DNA of 44,249 nucleotides from Gaiellasilicea sp035575835. GTDB taxonomy: Bacteria; Actinomycetota; Thermoleophilia; Gaiellales; Gaiellaceae. The notes below the pieces were generated by a model that had not been told where the DNA came from, searched no databases, and saw nothing but the letters and a program-made list of their open reading frames with translations. Location of the stretch: NCBI GenBank assembly GCA_035575835.1, contig DATLXM010000090.1:1-44249 (forward strand), read 5' to 3'. The translations under genes were made by a program, and so were the position numbers. Shown piece after piece: positions 16,648-24,933 of the stretch (its first letter is position 1; each line of letters begins with the position of its first letter).

Positions 16648-17742
16648 CTGCCCGGGATCGCGCTGGCGGTGAAGGATCTCTTCGACACAGCCGGGCTCGC
16701 GACCACGTACGGCTCGGCGATCTTCGCCGACCACGTGCCCTCCCGGACGGCGGCGGCCGTCACGTCCCTCGTCGAGGCGGGCTACGCGGTCACCGGGAAG
16801 ACGAACCTGCACGAGTTCGCCTACGGCACGACCTCCGAGAACCCCCATTTCGGGGCAGTCCCGAATCCGGCGGCCCCCGGCCGCGTGGCGGGCGGGTCGA
16901 GCGGCGGCTCTGCGGCGGTACTCTCGGCCGGGCTCGCCGACTCGGCCCTCGGCACCGACTCCGCGGGCTCGATCCGGATTCCGGCCGCGTGCTGCGGCGT
17001 CGTCGGGCACAAGCCGACCCACGGCCTCGTCTCGCTCGACGGCTGCTGGCCCCTCGCCTCGAGCTTCGACTGCGGCGGCCCCATGGCCCGCGACGTGGCC
17101 GGCTGCGAGACGATGCTTGCGCTGCTTGCGCCGGGCTACGAGCGCTCGTCGCTCGAATCGCTCGAGGAGCTGACGATCGCCGCCGCGTGGATCGAGCTCG
17201 CGGATCCGCTCGTCGCCGAGCGCGTCGAGGGCGCGGCGCGCCACTTCCCCCGGCTCCGCAGGGTCGAGCTGCCGTTCCCCGACCCGGCTTGCTACGCCCC
17301 GTTCATGCGCGAGGTCGCGGACGTCCACCGCGAGCTCTTCGCCGAGAATGCCGATCTCTACGGCGAGGACGTCCGGATCAAGCTCGAGCGCTGCTTCGAG
17401 GTGCGCGACTCGGAGGTCGAGCGCGGAATGGCGCTCAGGGCCGAGTACGCCGAGCGGGTCGAGGAGGCACTCGGGGGAGCCGACCTGGTGCTCACGCCGA
17501 CCCTGCCCGTCGTGGCACCCCGGCTCGGGGCCGGTGGCACCGGCGACCTTGCGGTCAGGGAAGCGTTGATCCGCTTCACCTTCCCGTTCTCCACCCTCGG
17601 CTGGCCGGCGCTCGCGCTGCCGTGCGGCCCCGCGGAGGACGGTCTGCCCGCGTCGGTGCAGCTCGCCACGCGGCGCGGCGCCGATGCGACGGTCCTCGCG
17701 GCCGGCCGCCTGCTCGAAGCCGCGCTGCTATCCCCCTTCTGA
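16648..17742 (+). CDS. Amidase signature family hydrolase
   Basis: Ser-cisSer-Lys amidase of about 364 residues. The Lys is in AVKD at the N-terminus, the cis-Ser in GGSSGGSAA, and the nucleophile Ser in GTDSAGSIRIPAA; the C-terminus has FPFSTLGWPALALPCG. The start is unclear. GTG 16669 would place the catalytic Lys at residue 2, removing the strand before it. CTG 16648 has a GGAG at 16638-16641 and keeps PGIALAVKD. The frame is open back to 16597, where ATT 16603 overlaps the stop of the 40-aa gene. It is short compared with the usual 450-480 residues and is not obviously GatA. Substrate unknown; it sits at the end of the cox operon. Confidence 0.84.
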   Translation: MPGIALAVKDLFDTAGLATTYGSAIFADHVPSRTAAAVTSLVEAGYAVTGKTNLHEFAYGTTSENPHFGAVPNPAAPGRVAGGSSGGSAAVLSAGLADSALGTDSAGSIRIPAACCGVVGHKPTHGLVSLDGCWPLASSFDCGGPMARDVAGCETMLALLAPGYERSSLESLEELTIAAAWIELADPLVAERVEGAARHFPRLRRVELPFPDPACYAPFMREVADVHRELFAENADLYGEDVRIKLERCFEVRDSEVERGMALRAEYAERVEEALGGADLVLTPTLPVVAPRLGAGGTGDLAVREALIRFTFPFSTLGWPALALPCGPAEDGLPASVQLATRRGADATVLAAGRLLEAALLSPF

Positions 17743-17784
17743 GGGACGGCCGCCGCCGGTCGCCGGCCGACAACCACAGAGACG

Positions 17785-19635
17785 ATGCGTTTCGCCCGCC
17801 TCTCCCTCATCTGCGCCGCCATGCTCGCGTTCCCCGCGACCGCCGACGCCCAGCCCGACTTCGTGGTCGCGGCCAAGGCCCCCACGGGCCTCGGCGCGTT
17901 CCTCCTCCGGCCGGGCGAGCAGATCCAGAAGGTGGACGGCGTGGCCGAGTTCTCGCGCACCCCCTCGTTCGCCTGGAAGCCCGTCGCAGGCGCGACCCGG
18001 TACGAGTTCGAGCTCGCGACGAGCAAGCGCTTCAACGGCAGCGCGATCATCTGGACGAACGTCAAGGACGAGGTCGAAGTGCCCACCACGACCACGACGC
18101 CGACCGCGGGCACGACCCCTGCCCCGGCCGCGCCCGCCGCTCCGGCGACTACACCGACTGCGGCGAGCGTCTACGACACCCTCCGCACCCCCGCTGTCGC
18201 TCTCGACATCGCTCTGCCCTGGATCACCGGCACGCCCGCTGCGCTCTACGCCCACGTGCGCGCGATCACGAAGGACGGCCCGACCCGCTGGAGCCAGCCG
18301 TTCGGCTTCAACGTCCGTTGGTCGAGCATCCCACTCGACCTCGACAGCCCGTATCCCGGCCTCGTCCGCTGGTCCCCGGTCGAGGGGGCCACCTCGTACG
18401 AGGTCTGGCTGACCGGCGGCCGCTACACGTTCCACACGACCACGAACGTGGCCGACGCCCGGGAGCTCTACACCTTCCACCGCGTCTCGCCCTGGACGAG
18501 CTCGATCTCGTTCCGGGTTCGCGCGCAGCGCACCGTCTACGGCGAGGTCGCGAGCGGGCTCCCGACGACCACCTACGGGCCCTGGAGCCCGGTCTACACG
18601 GACGCGCAGCCACCGCTCTCGCTCGGCTCGCTGGTGGGCCTCGCAACCGCGTCCGACATCGTCAGCACCAAGGGCACGGGGGCCGCGCACGGCCTCACCC
18701 CCGGCTTCGCCTTCGGCGGCGAGCAGGGCGGCGCCTGGGACGCCTTCGGCAGCGGCGCGGCCGCTGAGCTCTACCGCGTCTACGTCGCGACCGACAAGGA
18801 CTGCGTCAACATCGTCTTCCGGAGCGCCATCGTCGGCAGCCCCGCGTACGCGCCGCGTCTGAGCGGTCCGCTCGAGCTGCCGATCAACACGAAGGCGATC
18901 GAGGATGCGCGCACTCGGATCCTCAAGTTCGGGACCGAAGGCAAGACGGCCATGCTCGACGGCTCGCCCTCGCTCGCCACCGAGTACTCGGCCTCGGGGA
19001 CCGCCGTCGGCGGCTCGACCGGAAGCTCCGGCTCGGGCTCGACCGGAGTCCCTGCCGCCCAGGCGCCCAAGATCGATCTCCCCGACACGGCCTGGCCGAG
19101 CGGCGGCTACTACTGGACGGTCGTCCCCGTCCACGCGATTCCCCAGATTCCGGACGTGCCCCTCCCAGCCCTCCCAGGCGGCGCGGCCCCCGTCTACCCG
19201 GTGGAGTACCGCGAGACCGAGCTGCCGCAGGACGCCTGCCAGGGTGGCCGCGTGATGCGCTTCGGCAAGACCAGCCCACCCGTGCTCACCTCCGGCTCTG
19301 CCCGCCCGTTCGCGAGCGGTCTGTCGCCGACCGGCCGGCTCGTCTCCGCGGTGCGCTCGAAGCCGTCGTTCTACGGCACCCCGCTCGTCGCCTGGCAGCC
19401 GGCGCTCGGTGCCCAGGACTACGAGGTGCAGTGGAGCAAGACCGGCAACCCGTTCAAGCCGGTCGGCAATCTGAAGACGCCCGCGACCTCGGCGCTCCTC
19501 CCGCTGACCCCGGGCACCTGGTACTACCGCGTTCGCGGCTTCAACACCCTGCTGCCGAAGCGGCCGCAGATGGCCTGGTCGGACCCGACCGCGCTCACGA
19601 TCACGGCGCCCACGTTCCGCGTCGTCAAGCGCTGA
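17785..19635 (+). CDS. Secreted fibronectin type III-like repeat protein
   Basis: A 616-residue exported protein. A signal peptide (residues 1-22, cleavage near ADA-QP) precedes beta-sandwich modules recognised by the recurring pattern 'P.f.W.pv.GA..YE.....': FAWKPVAGATRYEFELA near 55, VRWSPVEGATSYEVWLTG near 195, and VAWQPALGAQDYEVQWSK near 535. Low-complexity linkers separate them: a Thr/Pro/Ala stretch near 100-130 and a Gly/Ser/Thr stretch near 410-425. There is no C-terminal membrane anchor or LPXTG. Probably an extracellular adhesin or carbohydrate/protein-binding scaffold; no catalytic motif seen. It follows the amidase by 42 nt on the same strand. Confidence 0.8.
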   Translation: MRFARLSLICAAMLAFPATADAQPDFVVAAKAPTGLGAFLLRPGEQIQKVDGVAEFSRTPSFAWKPVAGATRYEFELATSKRFNGSAIIWTNVKDEVEVPTTTTTPTAGTTPAPAAPAAPATTPTAASVYDTLRTPAVALDIALPWITGTPAALYAHVRAITKDGPTRWSQPFGFNVRWSSIPLDLDSPYPGLVRWSPVEGATSYEVWLTGGRYTFHTTTNVADARELYTFHRVSPWTSSISFRVRAQRTVYGEVASGLPTTTYGPWSPVYTDAQPPLSLGSLVGLATASDIVSTKGTGAAHGLTPGFAFGGEQGGAWDAFGSGAAAELYRVYVATDKDCVNIVFRSAIVGSPAYAPRLSGPLELPINTKAIEDARTRILKFGTEGKTAMLDGSPSLATEYSASGTAVGGSTGSSGSGSTGVPAAQAPKIDLPDTAWPSGGYYWTVVPVHAIPQIPDVPLPALPGGAAPVYPVEYRETELPQDACQGGRVMRFGKTSPPVLTSGSARPFASGLSPTGRLVSAVRSKPSFYGTPLVAWQPALGAQDYEVQWSKTGNPFKPVGNLKTPATSALLPLTPGTWYYRVRGFNTLLPKRPQMAWSDPTALTITAPTFRVVKR

Positions 19636-19656
19636 CTGCCCGTTAGGCTCGCGGGC

Positions 19657-20343
19657 ATGACGCCCGAGCTCGAGTTCGCGCTCTCGCTGGCCGACGACGC
19701 AGATGCGATCACGCTCGCACGCTTCCGCGCCACCGATCTCCGCGTCGAGACGAAGCCCGACCTCTCGCCCGTATCGGAGGCCGACCGCGCCGTCGAGGAA
19801 CAGTTGCGCTCACGGATCGCAGCCGAGCGCCCGGGCGAGCTCGTGCTCGGGGAGGAGTTCGGCGCCGACGACGGAGAAGGGCCGCGCTGGATCCTCGACC
19901 CGATCGACGGGACCCGGAACTACACCCGCGGAATCCCGGTCTGGGCGACCTTGATCTCGTTCGACGACCGCGTCGCCGTCATCTCCGCCCCCGCGCTCGG
20001 CCGGCGCTGGTGGGCTGTCCGGAAAGCCGGCGCCTTTGTGAACGGAACGCCGATCCGGGTCTCCGCCATCGACACGATCGACGCCGCCACGGTGCTCGTC
20101 GCGCTCGATCGGCCTCCCGCGGCGCGCACGTTCGCCGCATGGCACGTCCGCGGCTTTGGCGACTTCTGGGCGCACATGCTCGTCGCCGAGGGCGCGGCGG
20201 AGGTCGCGGTCGACGCAGTTGGCCTGAAGATCTGGGACACAGCCTCACTTGCGCTGATCGTCGCCGAAGCCGGCGGGCGCTTCGACGGGCGGATCTCCTC
20301 GAATGGGCTCCTGCACGACGCCGCGGTCGCCGAGCTCTCCTAG
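19657..20343 (+). CDS. hisN: Inositol-phosphatase family protein, probable histidinol-phosphatase
   Basis: A 228-residue Mg/Li-sensitive phosphomonoesterase of the IMPase family. Metal-site motifs are GEEFG (about 64-68), WILDPIDGTRNYTRG (about 78-92) and, near the C-terminus, KIWDTASLALIVAEAGG. The SPVSEADRAVE motif near residue 38 also fits. WILDPIDGTRNYTRGIP is closest to the HisN-type histidinol-phosphatase subgroup of actinobacteria; inositol-1-phosphatase is the alternative. It is somewhat shorter than the usual ~260 residues. It converges on opcA with 3 nt between stops. Confidence 0.82.
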   Translation: MTPELEFALSLADDADAITLARFRATDLRVETKPDLSPVSEADRAVEEQLRSRIAAERPGELVLGEEFGADDGEGPRWILDPIDGTRNYTRGIPVWATLISFDDRVAVISAPALGRRWWAVRKAGAFVNGTPIRVSAIDTIDAATVLVALDRPPAARTFAAWHVRGFGDFWAHMLVAEGAAEVAVDAVGLKIWDTASLALIVAEAGGRFDGRISSNGLLHDAAVAELS

Positions 20344-20364
20344 CCGTCAGGCAGCTTTGACGGC
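20343..20364. terminator. Hairpin at the hisN/opcA convergent end
   Basis: A perfect 7-bp stem, GCCGTCA (20343-20349) with TGACGGC (20358-20364), has an 8-nt loop. It begins at the last base of the hisN stop and covers the final codons of opcA, so it could act in both directions. There is no T-run. Confidence 0.45.
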
Positions 20365-21186
20365 CGCTTCGTAGATCGGGTCGCGGCCGAACTGGTCGAG
20401 CTCGTCCGAGAGGAGGTCGCTCGCGCTCGGGGGACCGCCACGCGGGGCAGCGACAACCACTCCGTCGACGGCGACGCGGCTGAGCTCCTTCCCGGGCCGA
20501 TGCGTGAGCGTGAGCGGGCGGCGCAGGCGCGAGTTGAGCCAGCCGGCGAGCAGGAGCGCGTCTGCACGCGGCCCCGTCACGGAGAGCGCCTCGGCCTTCT
20601 TGATCCCGGGCCAGAGCGCGGCGAGCCGGCCGCGCCACTCGCGCCCGCGTCCCCAGGCGATGTCCGAAACCGCGATCCGGTCGAAGAGACCCGCCAGCTC
20701 GCCGTACGCAGCGGGGATCCCGCGCCATTCGGAGGAGTCGACGACGAGCCTGTCGCAGACGGAGACGAGCTGCTCGAGCTCGGGCTTCCCCCAGGGCGGC
20801 TCGCCGCGCCAGCGACAGAAGGTCGGGAGATCGAAGATCAGGAGCGGCTGCACGATCGAGCCGGGAGCCTTGGCGCGCTTGCCGCCGAGCCGGAGCTCGA
20901 TCACCTCCGAGCAGATCTCGCGCGAGACGCCGTGCACCGAGTAACAGCGCATCGCGACGGTGACGTCGACCCCGACCTTGGCCCGCGGCTCGGGGAAGAG
21001 CAGGATCGTCCGGGACGGGTGCCGCTCTTCGAGTCCCGCCAGCGTCTTTCGCGCCGCCTGCGCCCACTTCGGCGGCGCCCAGGCGACGTGCGTCATCACG
21101 CTCGTGCGCATGTCCGGGTTCCCGTCCGCGGCCTCCTCCCGCCGCAGCTCCGCGAGCTGACGCTCCACGTCCGAGACGATGCTCAA
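20347..21186 (-). CDS. opcA: Glucose-6-phosphate dehydrogenase assembly protein OpcA
   Basis: A 279-residue OpcA-type protein that allosterically supports or assembles glucose-6-phosphate dehydrogenase. Recognisable stretches are MRTSVMTHVAWAP, SRTILLFPEP, CSEVIELRLGG, IVQPLLIFDLPTFCRW and CDRLVVDSSEW. I choose the TTG at 21186, which overlaps the zwf stop as TTGA; the longer frame upstream just re-reads zwf. It is the last gene of the pentose-phosphate operon. In many actinobacteria pgl follows; here hisN faces it from the other strand. Confidence 0.9.
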   Translation of the reverse strand: MSIVSDVERQLAELRREEAADGNPDMRTSVMTHVAWAPPKWAQAARKTLAGLEERHPSRTILLFPEPRAKVGVDVTVAMRCYSVHGVSREICSEVIELRLGGKRAKAPGSIVQPLLIFDLPTFCRWRGEPPWGKPELEQLVSVCDRLVVDSSEWRGIPAAYGELAGLFDRIAVSDIAWGRGREWRGRLAALWPGIKKAEALSVTGPRADALLLAGWLNSRLRRPLTLTHRPGKELSRVAVDGVVVAAPRGGPPSASDLLSDELDQFGRDPIYEAAVKAA

Positions 21187-22688
21187 TGCCGTCTCCAGCT
21201 CCGCCCGTCGCGCTCGATCAGCTCCTGGGCGCTCCGCGGCCCCCAGGTGCCGGCCTCGTAGTTCGGGAAGACCGCCTTCTCGCGCCGCCAGGCGGCGACG
21301 ATCGCGTCCACGAGCTCCCACTGCTCGTCGACCTCGTCGGCGCGGGTGAAGAGGGTCGCGTCGCCGAGCATCGCGTCCAGGATCAGCCGCTCGTACGCCT
21401 CCGGCAGGCCTGTCCGAAAGGCGCCGCCGTAGAGGAAGTCCATGTGCACCGTCCGGATCGACATCCCCTGCCCCGGCACCTTCGCCCCGATCGCGAGCGA
21501 GACGCCCTCGTCCGGCTGGACGTGGATCAGGAGTACGTTCGGGCGCAGGCCGTCTCCGGCGATCTCGGCGAAGGGCGGGTGAGGCGCGCGCTGGAACTGA
21601 ATCGCGATCGTGGTCTCGCGTCGGGCCAGCCGCTTGCCCGCCCGGATGTAGAAGGGCGTGTCGGCCCAGCGCCAGTTGTCCACGTAGAGCTTCGCCGCGA
21701 TGAACGTGTCGGTGACCGAGTCCCCGGCGACGCCGGGCTCCTCGCGGTACCCGACCACGTCCTCGCCCTCCACGAAGCCGCGGCCGTACTGGCCGCGCAC
21801 GACCGACTTCGGCCCTGGCGTGTGCAGCGAGCGCAGCACCTTCACCTTCTCGTTCCGGACCGAGTCGGCGGTGAAGTCGATCGGCGGCTCCATCGCGGTC
21901 AGCGCGACGAGCTGAAGGAGGTGGTTCTGGAAGATGTCGCGGACCACGCCCGCGGACTCGTAGAATCCCGCGCGCCCTTCGACCCCGATCGACTCCGCGA
22001 CCGTGATCTGAACGTGGTCGATGAACTGGCGGTTCCAGATCGGCTCGAAGATCCCGTTCGCGAACCGGAGCGCGAGCATGTTCTGGACGGTCTCCTTACC
22101 GAGGTAGTGGTCGATCCGGAAGACCTCGTCCTCGCGGAACCACTGCTTCAGGATCTCGTTCAACACCCTCGCGGAGGCGTGGTCGTGGCCGAACGGCTTC
22201 TCCACGATCAGGCGTGACCAGCCCTCGCTCCCCCGCCGCTCGCCGATCTCGTTCACGATCGTCTCGAAGGCGGCGGGCGGAACCGCAAGGTAGTAGAGCC
22301 GGTTCCCGGCCGTGCCGCGCGTCTCGTCCAGCCCGCGGAGGACTTCGACGACCTTGTCCTCGCCGCCGTCGTCCGCGAAGTCGGTCGCGACGTAGCTCAT
22401 CGACTCGGCGAGGGAATTCCAGACGTCCTGCTTGAACTCGTCACGGCTGTGCGTCTGGACCGCGTTCTTCATAGCCGCGACCCAGTCCTTCGTCGTCTGT
22501 TCGCTCCTCGCGACCCCGACGATCCCGAACTGCTCCGGGAGGAGCCGTCGGAACGCGAGCGAGTAGAGCGCCGGGAAGAGCTTGCGCTGGGTCAGGTCGC
22601 CCGAGGCGCCGAAGATCACGAGCGCGCAGGGCTCTGGCGTGCGGCGCAGCCGCAGCCCTTCGAGGAGTGGGTTCGCCGCCTCGCTCAT
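21183..22688 (-). CDS. zwf: Glucose-6-phosphate 1-dehydrogenase
   Basis: First enzyme of the oxidative pentose-phosphate pathway, 501 residues. The coenzyme-binding motif is IFGASGDLTQRK (about 25-36), the substrate motif is RIDHYLGKE (191-199), and IVEKPFGHD lies near 161. The ATG at 22688 overlaps the gnd stop as ATGA. The full length and intact motifs indicate a working enzyme, with OpcA encoded directly downstream. Confidence 0.96.
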   Translation of the reverse strand: MSEAANPLLEGLRLRRTPEPCALVIFGASGDLTQRKLFPALYSLAFRRLLPEQFGIVGVARSEQTTKDWVAAMKNAVQTHSRDEFKQDVWNSLAESMSYVATDFADDGGEDKVVEVLRGLDETRGTAGNRLYYLAVPPAAFETIVNEIGERRGSEGWSRLIVEKPFGHDHASARVLNEILKQWFREDEVFRIDHYLGKETVQNMLALRFANGIFEPIWNRQFIDHVQITVAESIGVEGRAGFYESAGVVRDIFQNHLLQLVALTAMEPPIDFTADSVRNEKVKVLRSLHTPGPKSVVRGQYGRGFVEGEDVVGYREEPGVAGDSVTDTFIAAKLYVDNWRWADTPFYIRAGKRLARRETTIAIQFQRAPHPPFAEIAGDGLRPNVLLIHVQPDEGVSLAIGAKVPGQGMSIRTVHMDFLYGGAFRTGLPEAYERLILDAMLGDATLFTRADEVDEQWELVDAIVAAWRREKAVFPNYEAGTWGPRSAQELIERDGRSWRRH

Positions 22689-23587
22689 ACCGGCTTCCTG
22701 CCCTTCGCCTTCGCCTGCTTCCCGGCCTTGACCGCGTGACCGCCGAACTGATTCCGGAGCGCCGCCTGCACCTTCGCGGAGAAGTCGATCTCGCGCCTCG
22801 AGGCGAAGCGCGCGAAGAGCGCCGAGCTGATCGCCGGCAGCGGCACGCTCGAGTTGATCGCCTCGTTGATCGTCCAGCGGCCCTCCCCCGAGTCCTCGAC
22901 GTACGGGGCGATGTCGTCCAGATGGTCGCCGTGCTGCTCCATCGCCGCGCACAGGAGCTCGAGCAGCCACGAGCGCACGACCGAGCCGTAGCGCCAGATC
23001 CCGGCGAGCTCGCTCAGGTCGAGCTCGAACTCCGAGTGGTACATCAGCTCGAATCCCTCGGCATAGGCCTGCATCAGGCCGTACTCGATCCCGTTGTGGA
23101 CCATCTTCGTGAAGTGACCCGCGCCGGACTCGCCAACGTGCGCCCAGCCGTTCTCGGGAGCGAGCGACGCGAAGATCGGGGTCAACCTCTTGATCGGGGC
23201 CTTCGTGCCCCCGGCCATGAGGCAGAAGCCGACGTCGAGACCCCAGATCCCGCCGGAGACGCCGACGTCGACGAAGGAGATCTTCTGCTTGCGCGCCTCC
23301 TTGAACCGCCGCTGCGAGTCGCGGAAGTTCGAGTTGCCCCCGTCGATGATCGTGTCGCCGGGCTCGAGGATCACGAGGAGCTTCTGGAACGTGTCCTCGG
23401 TGATCTTCCCGGCCGGGACCATCATCCAGACGTGGCGGGGCGCATCGAGCTGCTTGGAGAGCGCACGCAGCGTCCTCGCCGTCGACGTGACCTTCGGGTC
23501 GAAGGTCTTCACCTCGTGCCCGTCCTGCTCGAGCCGCTTCGTCATCCCCGAGCCCATCCGGCCGAGGCCGACCATTCCGAGCTGCAT
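22685..23587 (-). CDS. gnd: 6-phosphogluconate dehydrogenase, decarboxylating, short (GntZ-like) form
   Basis: A 300-residue enzyme converting 6-phosphogluconate to ribulose-5-phosphate. It has the Rossmann motif GLGRMG (8-13), IDGGNSNFRDS near 81, GVSGGIWG near 109, and catalytic K161 in HFTKMVHNGIEYG. It belongs to the short class (about 300 residues), not the 470-residue NADP class. An acidic residue, D30 (KTFDPK), ends the second strand, which usually signals NAD rather than NADP preference. It lies 2 nt after the pgi stop. A Lys-rich tail (KAGKQAKAKGRKP) closes the protein. Confidence 0.92.
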   Translation of the reverse strand: MQLGMVGLGRMGSGMTKRLEQDGHEVKTFDPKVTSTARTLRALSKQLDAPRHVWMMVPAGKITEDTFQKLLVILEPGDTIIDGGNSNFRDSQRRFKEARKQKISFVDVGVSGGIWGLDVGFCLMAGGTKAPIKRLTPIFASLAPENGWAHVGESGAGHFTKMVHNGIEYGLMQAYAEGFELMYHSEFELDLSELAGIWRYGSVVRSWLLELLCAAMEQHGDHLDDIAPYVEDSGEGRWTINEAINSSVPLPAISSALFARFASRREIDFSAKVQAALRNQFGGHAVKAGKQAKAKGRKPV

Positions 23588-23589
23588 GG

Positions 23590-24933
23590 CTAGATCTCCT
23601 CCAGTCGGAGCCGAATCCCGCGTCGGCCCTGGGCCTCGAGCGCCGCGAGGTCTCCCGCCGCCTGCGAGCTGATCAGCCGGCCGAAGCCGAACTCCTTGCC
23701 GGGAATCGCCAGCTCCGCGCCGACCTCGTCGACCACCTGGACGAAGAGCCCGCTGTTCGGGCCTCCCTTGTGCAGCTGCCCCGTCGAGTGGAGGTAGCGC
23801 GGGCCGAGCCCGTGCGTGACGACGCAGCCGGTCGCGTGCGCCCGCTCGATGATCGGGTCGAGCTCCGCCTCGCGGGCCGGGTCGATGAAGGCCTGGATGC
23901 AGACGTAGTCGCCCTCCTTCGCCTGCGCCAGGAGCTCGTCGAGCGAGCCTTTCGGCTCGACGTCGGGCTCCCCGGCCGCGAGGACCTCGTTCGTCTTGTC
24001 CTTTGCGGCCTGCACGTCCGGCTGGTCGAAGGGGTTGATCTCGAGCACGTGCCCGGCGACCGCGGTCGCGAACTCCCAGCGGTAGAACTCGGCGCCGAGG
24101 TCGTACGGATCGACGAGCTCGAGCTCTCCGCGCTGCCGGTCGGGGCCGTCGGGCGACTCCCCCGGCGCCGGCACGAGGCCCTTGCCCTGCTTGCCGGTCG
24201 ACTCCGCGATCAGCTGCTCGGCCCAGAGACCGAAGCCCGTGCTGCTCTCGTCGATGCAGATCTTGTCCCGGCCTTCGCGCCAGCCCTCCCCGAGCCGCAG
24301 GCCGAGCTCGAGCCCCGGATTGCCGTTCTCCTCATGACAGGCGACGGCCATCTCGGCCGCGACCTGGAGGAAGCGCTCGACGTCGACGCCCATCAGCGCC
24401 GCGGGAACCATTCCGAACATCGAGAGCGCGGAGTAGCGGCCGCCGATCTCGTGCTCGCCGGCGAAGACGCCGCGGAAGCCTCGCTCGGTCGCGACTTTCT
24501 CCAGCTCAGAGCCGGGATCGGTGATCGCGGCAAACTGCTCGCCCCGTCCCCCGGTGCGCTCCCAGAAGTACTCCAGGTGAGAGCGCGTCTCGAGCGTCGA
24601 GCCGGACTTCGAAGAGACGAGGAACAACGTCCGCTCCAGGTCGAGGCTCTGCTCGAGCCGTCTGATCGCCTCCGGATGGGTCGTGTCGAGGACGTGGAAA
24701 GACTCGACCGCGAAGGCGCGGCGCAGAACCTCCGGCGCGAGGCTCGAGCCGCCCATTCCGAGGAGGACGGCGTCGTCGAACTGCTCGATCGCACTCTCGG
24801 CGAACGCGTTCAGCTCTCCGACCTGGGGCCGGATCCGCGTGACGACGTCGAGCCAGCCGAGCCACTTGTCCTCGTCCGCGCCGCTCCAGACGGAGGGGTC
24901 GCGGGCCCAGATCCGCTCGACGAGACTCGTCAT
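23590..24933 (-). CDS. pgi: Glucose-6-phosphate isomerase
   Basis: A 447-residue isomerase linking fructose-6-phosphate to glucose-6-phosphate. It has MGGSSLAPEVL near 60, the sugar-phosphate SIS motif VSSKSGSTLET near 107, GRYSALSMFG near 167, and GPRYLHSTGQLHKGGPNSG near 380 with the catalytic His. The sequence type matches the isomerase half of fused transaldolase-isomerase proteins. Here the two are separate genes overlapping by 4 nt (ATGA at 24930-24933). Confidence 0.93.
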   Translation of the reverse strand: MTSLVERIWARDPSVWSGADEDKWLGWLDVVTRIRPQVGELNAFAESAIEQFDDAVLLGMGGSSLAPEVLRRAFAVESFHVLDTTHPEAIRRLEQSLDLERTLFLVSSKSGSTLETRSHLEYFWERTGGRGEQFAAITDPGSELEKVATERGFRGVFAGEHEIGGRYSALSMFGMVPAALMGVDVERFLQVAAEMAVACHEENGNPGLELGLRLGEGWREGRDKICIDESSTGFGLWAEQLIAESTGKQGKGLVPAPGESPDGPDRQRGELELVDPYDLGAEFYRWEFATAVAGHVLEINPFDQPDVQAAKDKTNEVLAAGEPDVEPKGSLDELLAQAKEGDYVCIQAFIDPAREAELDPIIERAHATGCVVTHGLGPRYLHSTGQLHKGGPNSGLFVQVVDEVGAELAIPGKEFGFGRLISSQAAGDLAALEAQGRRGIRLRLEEI

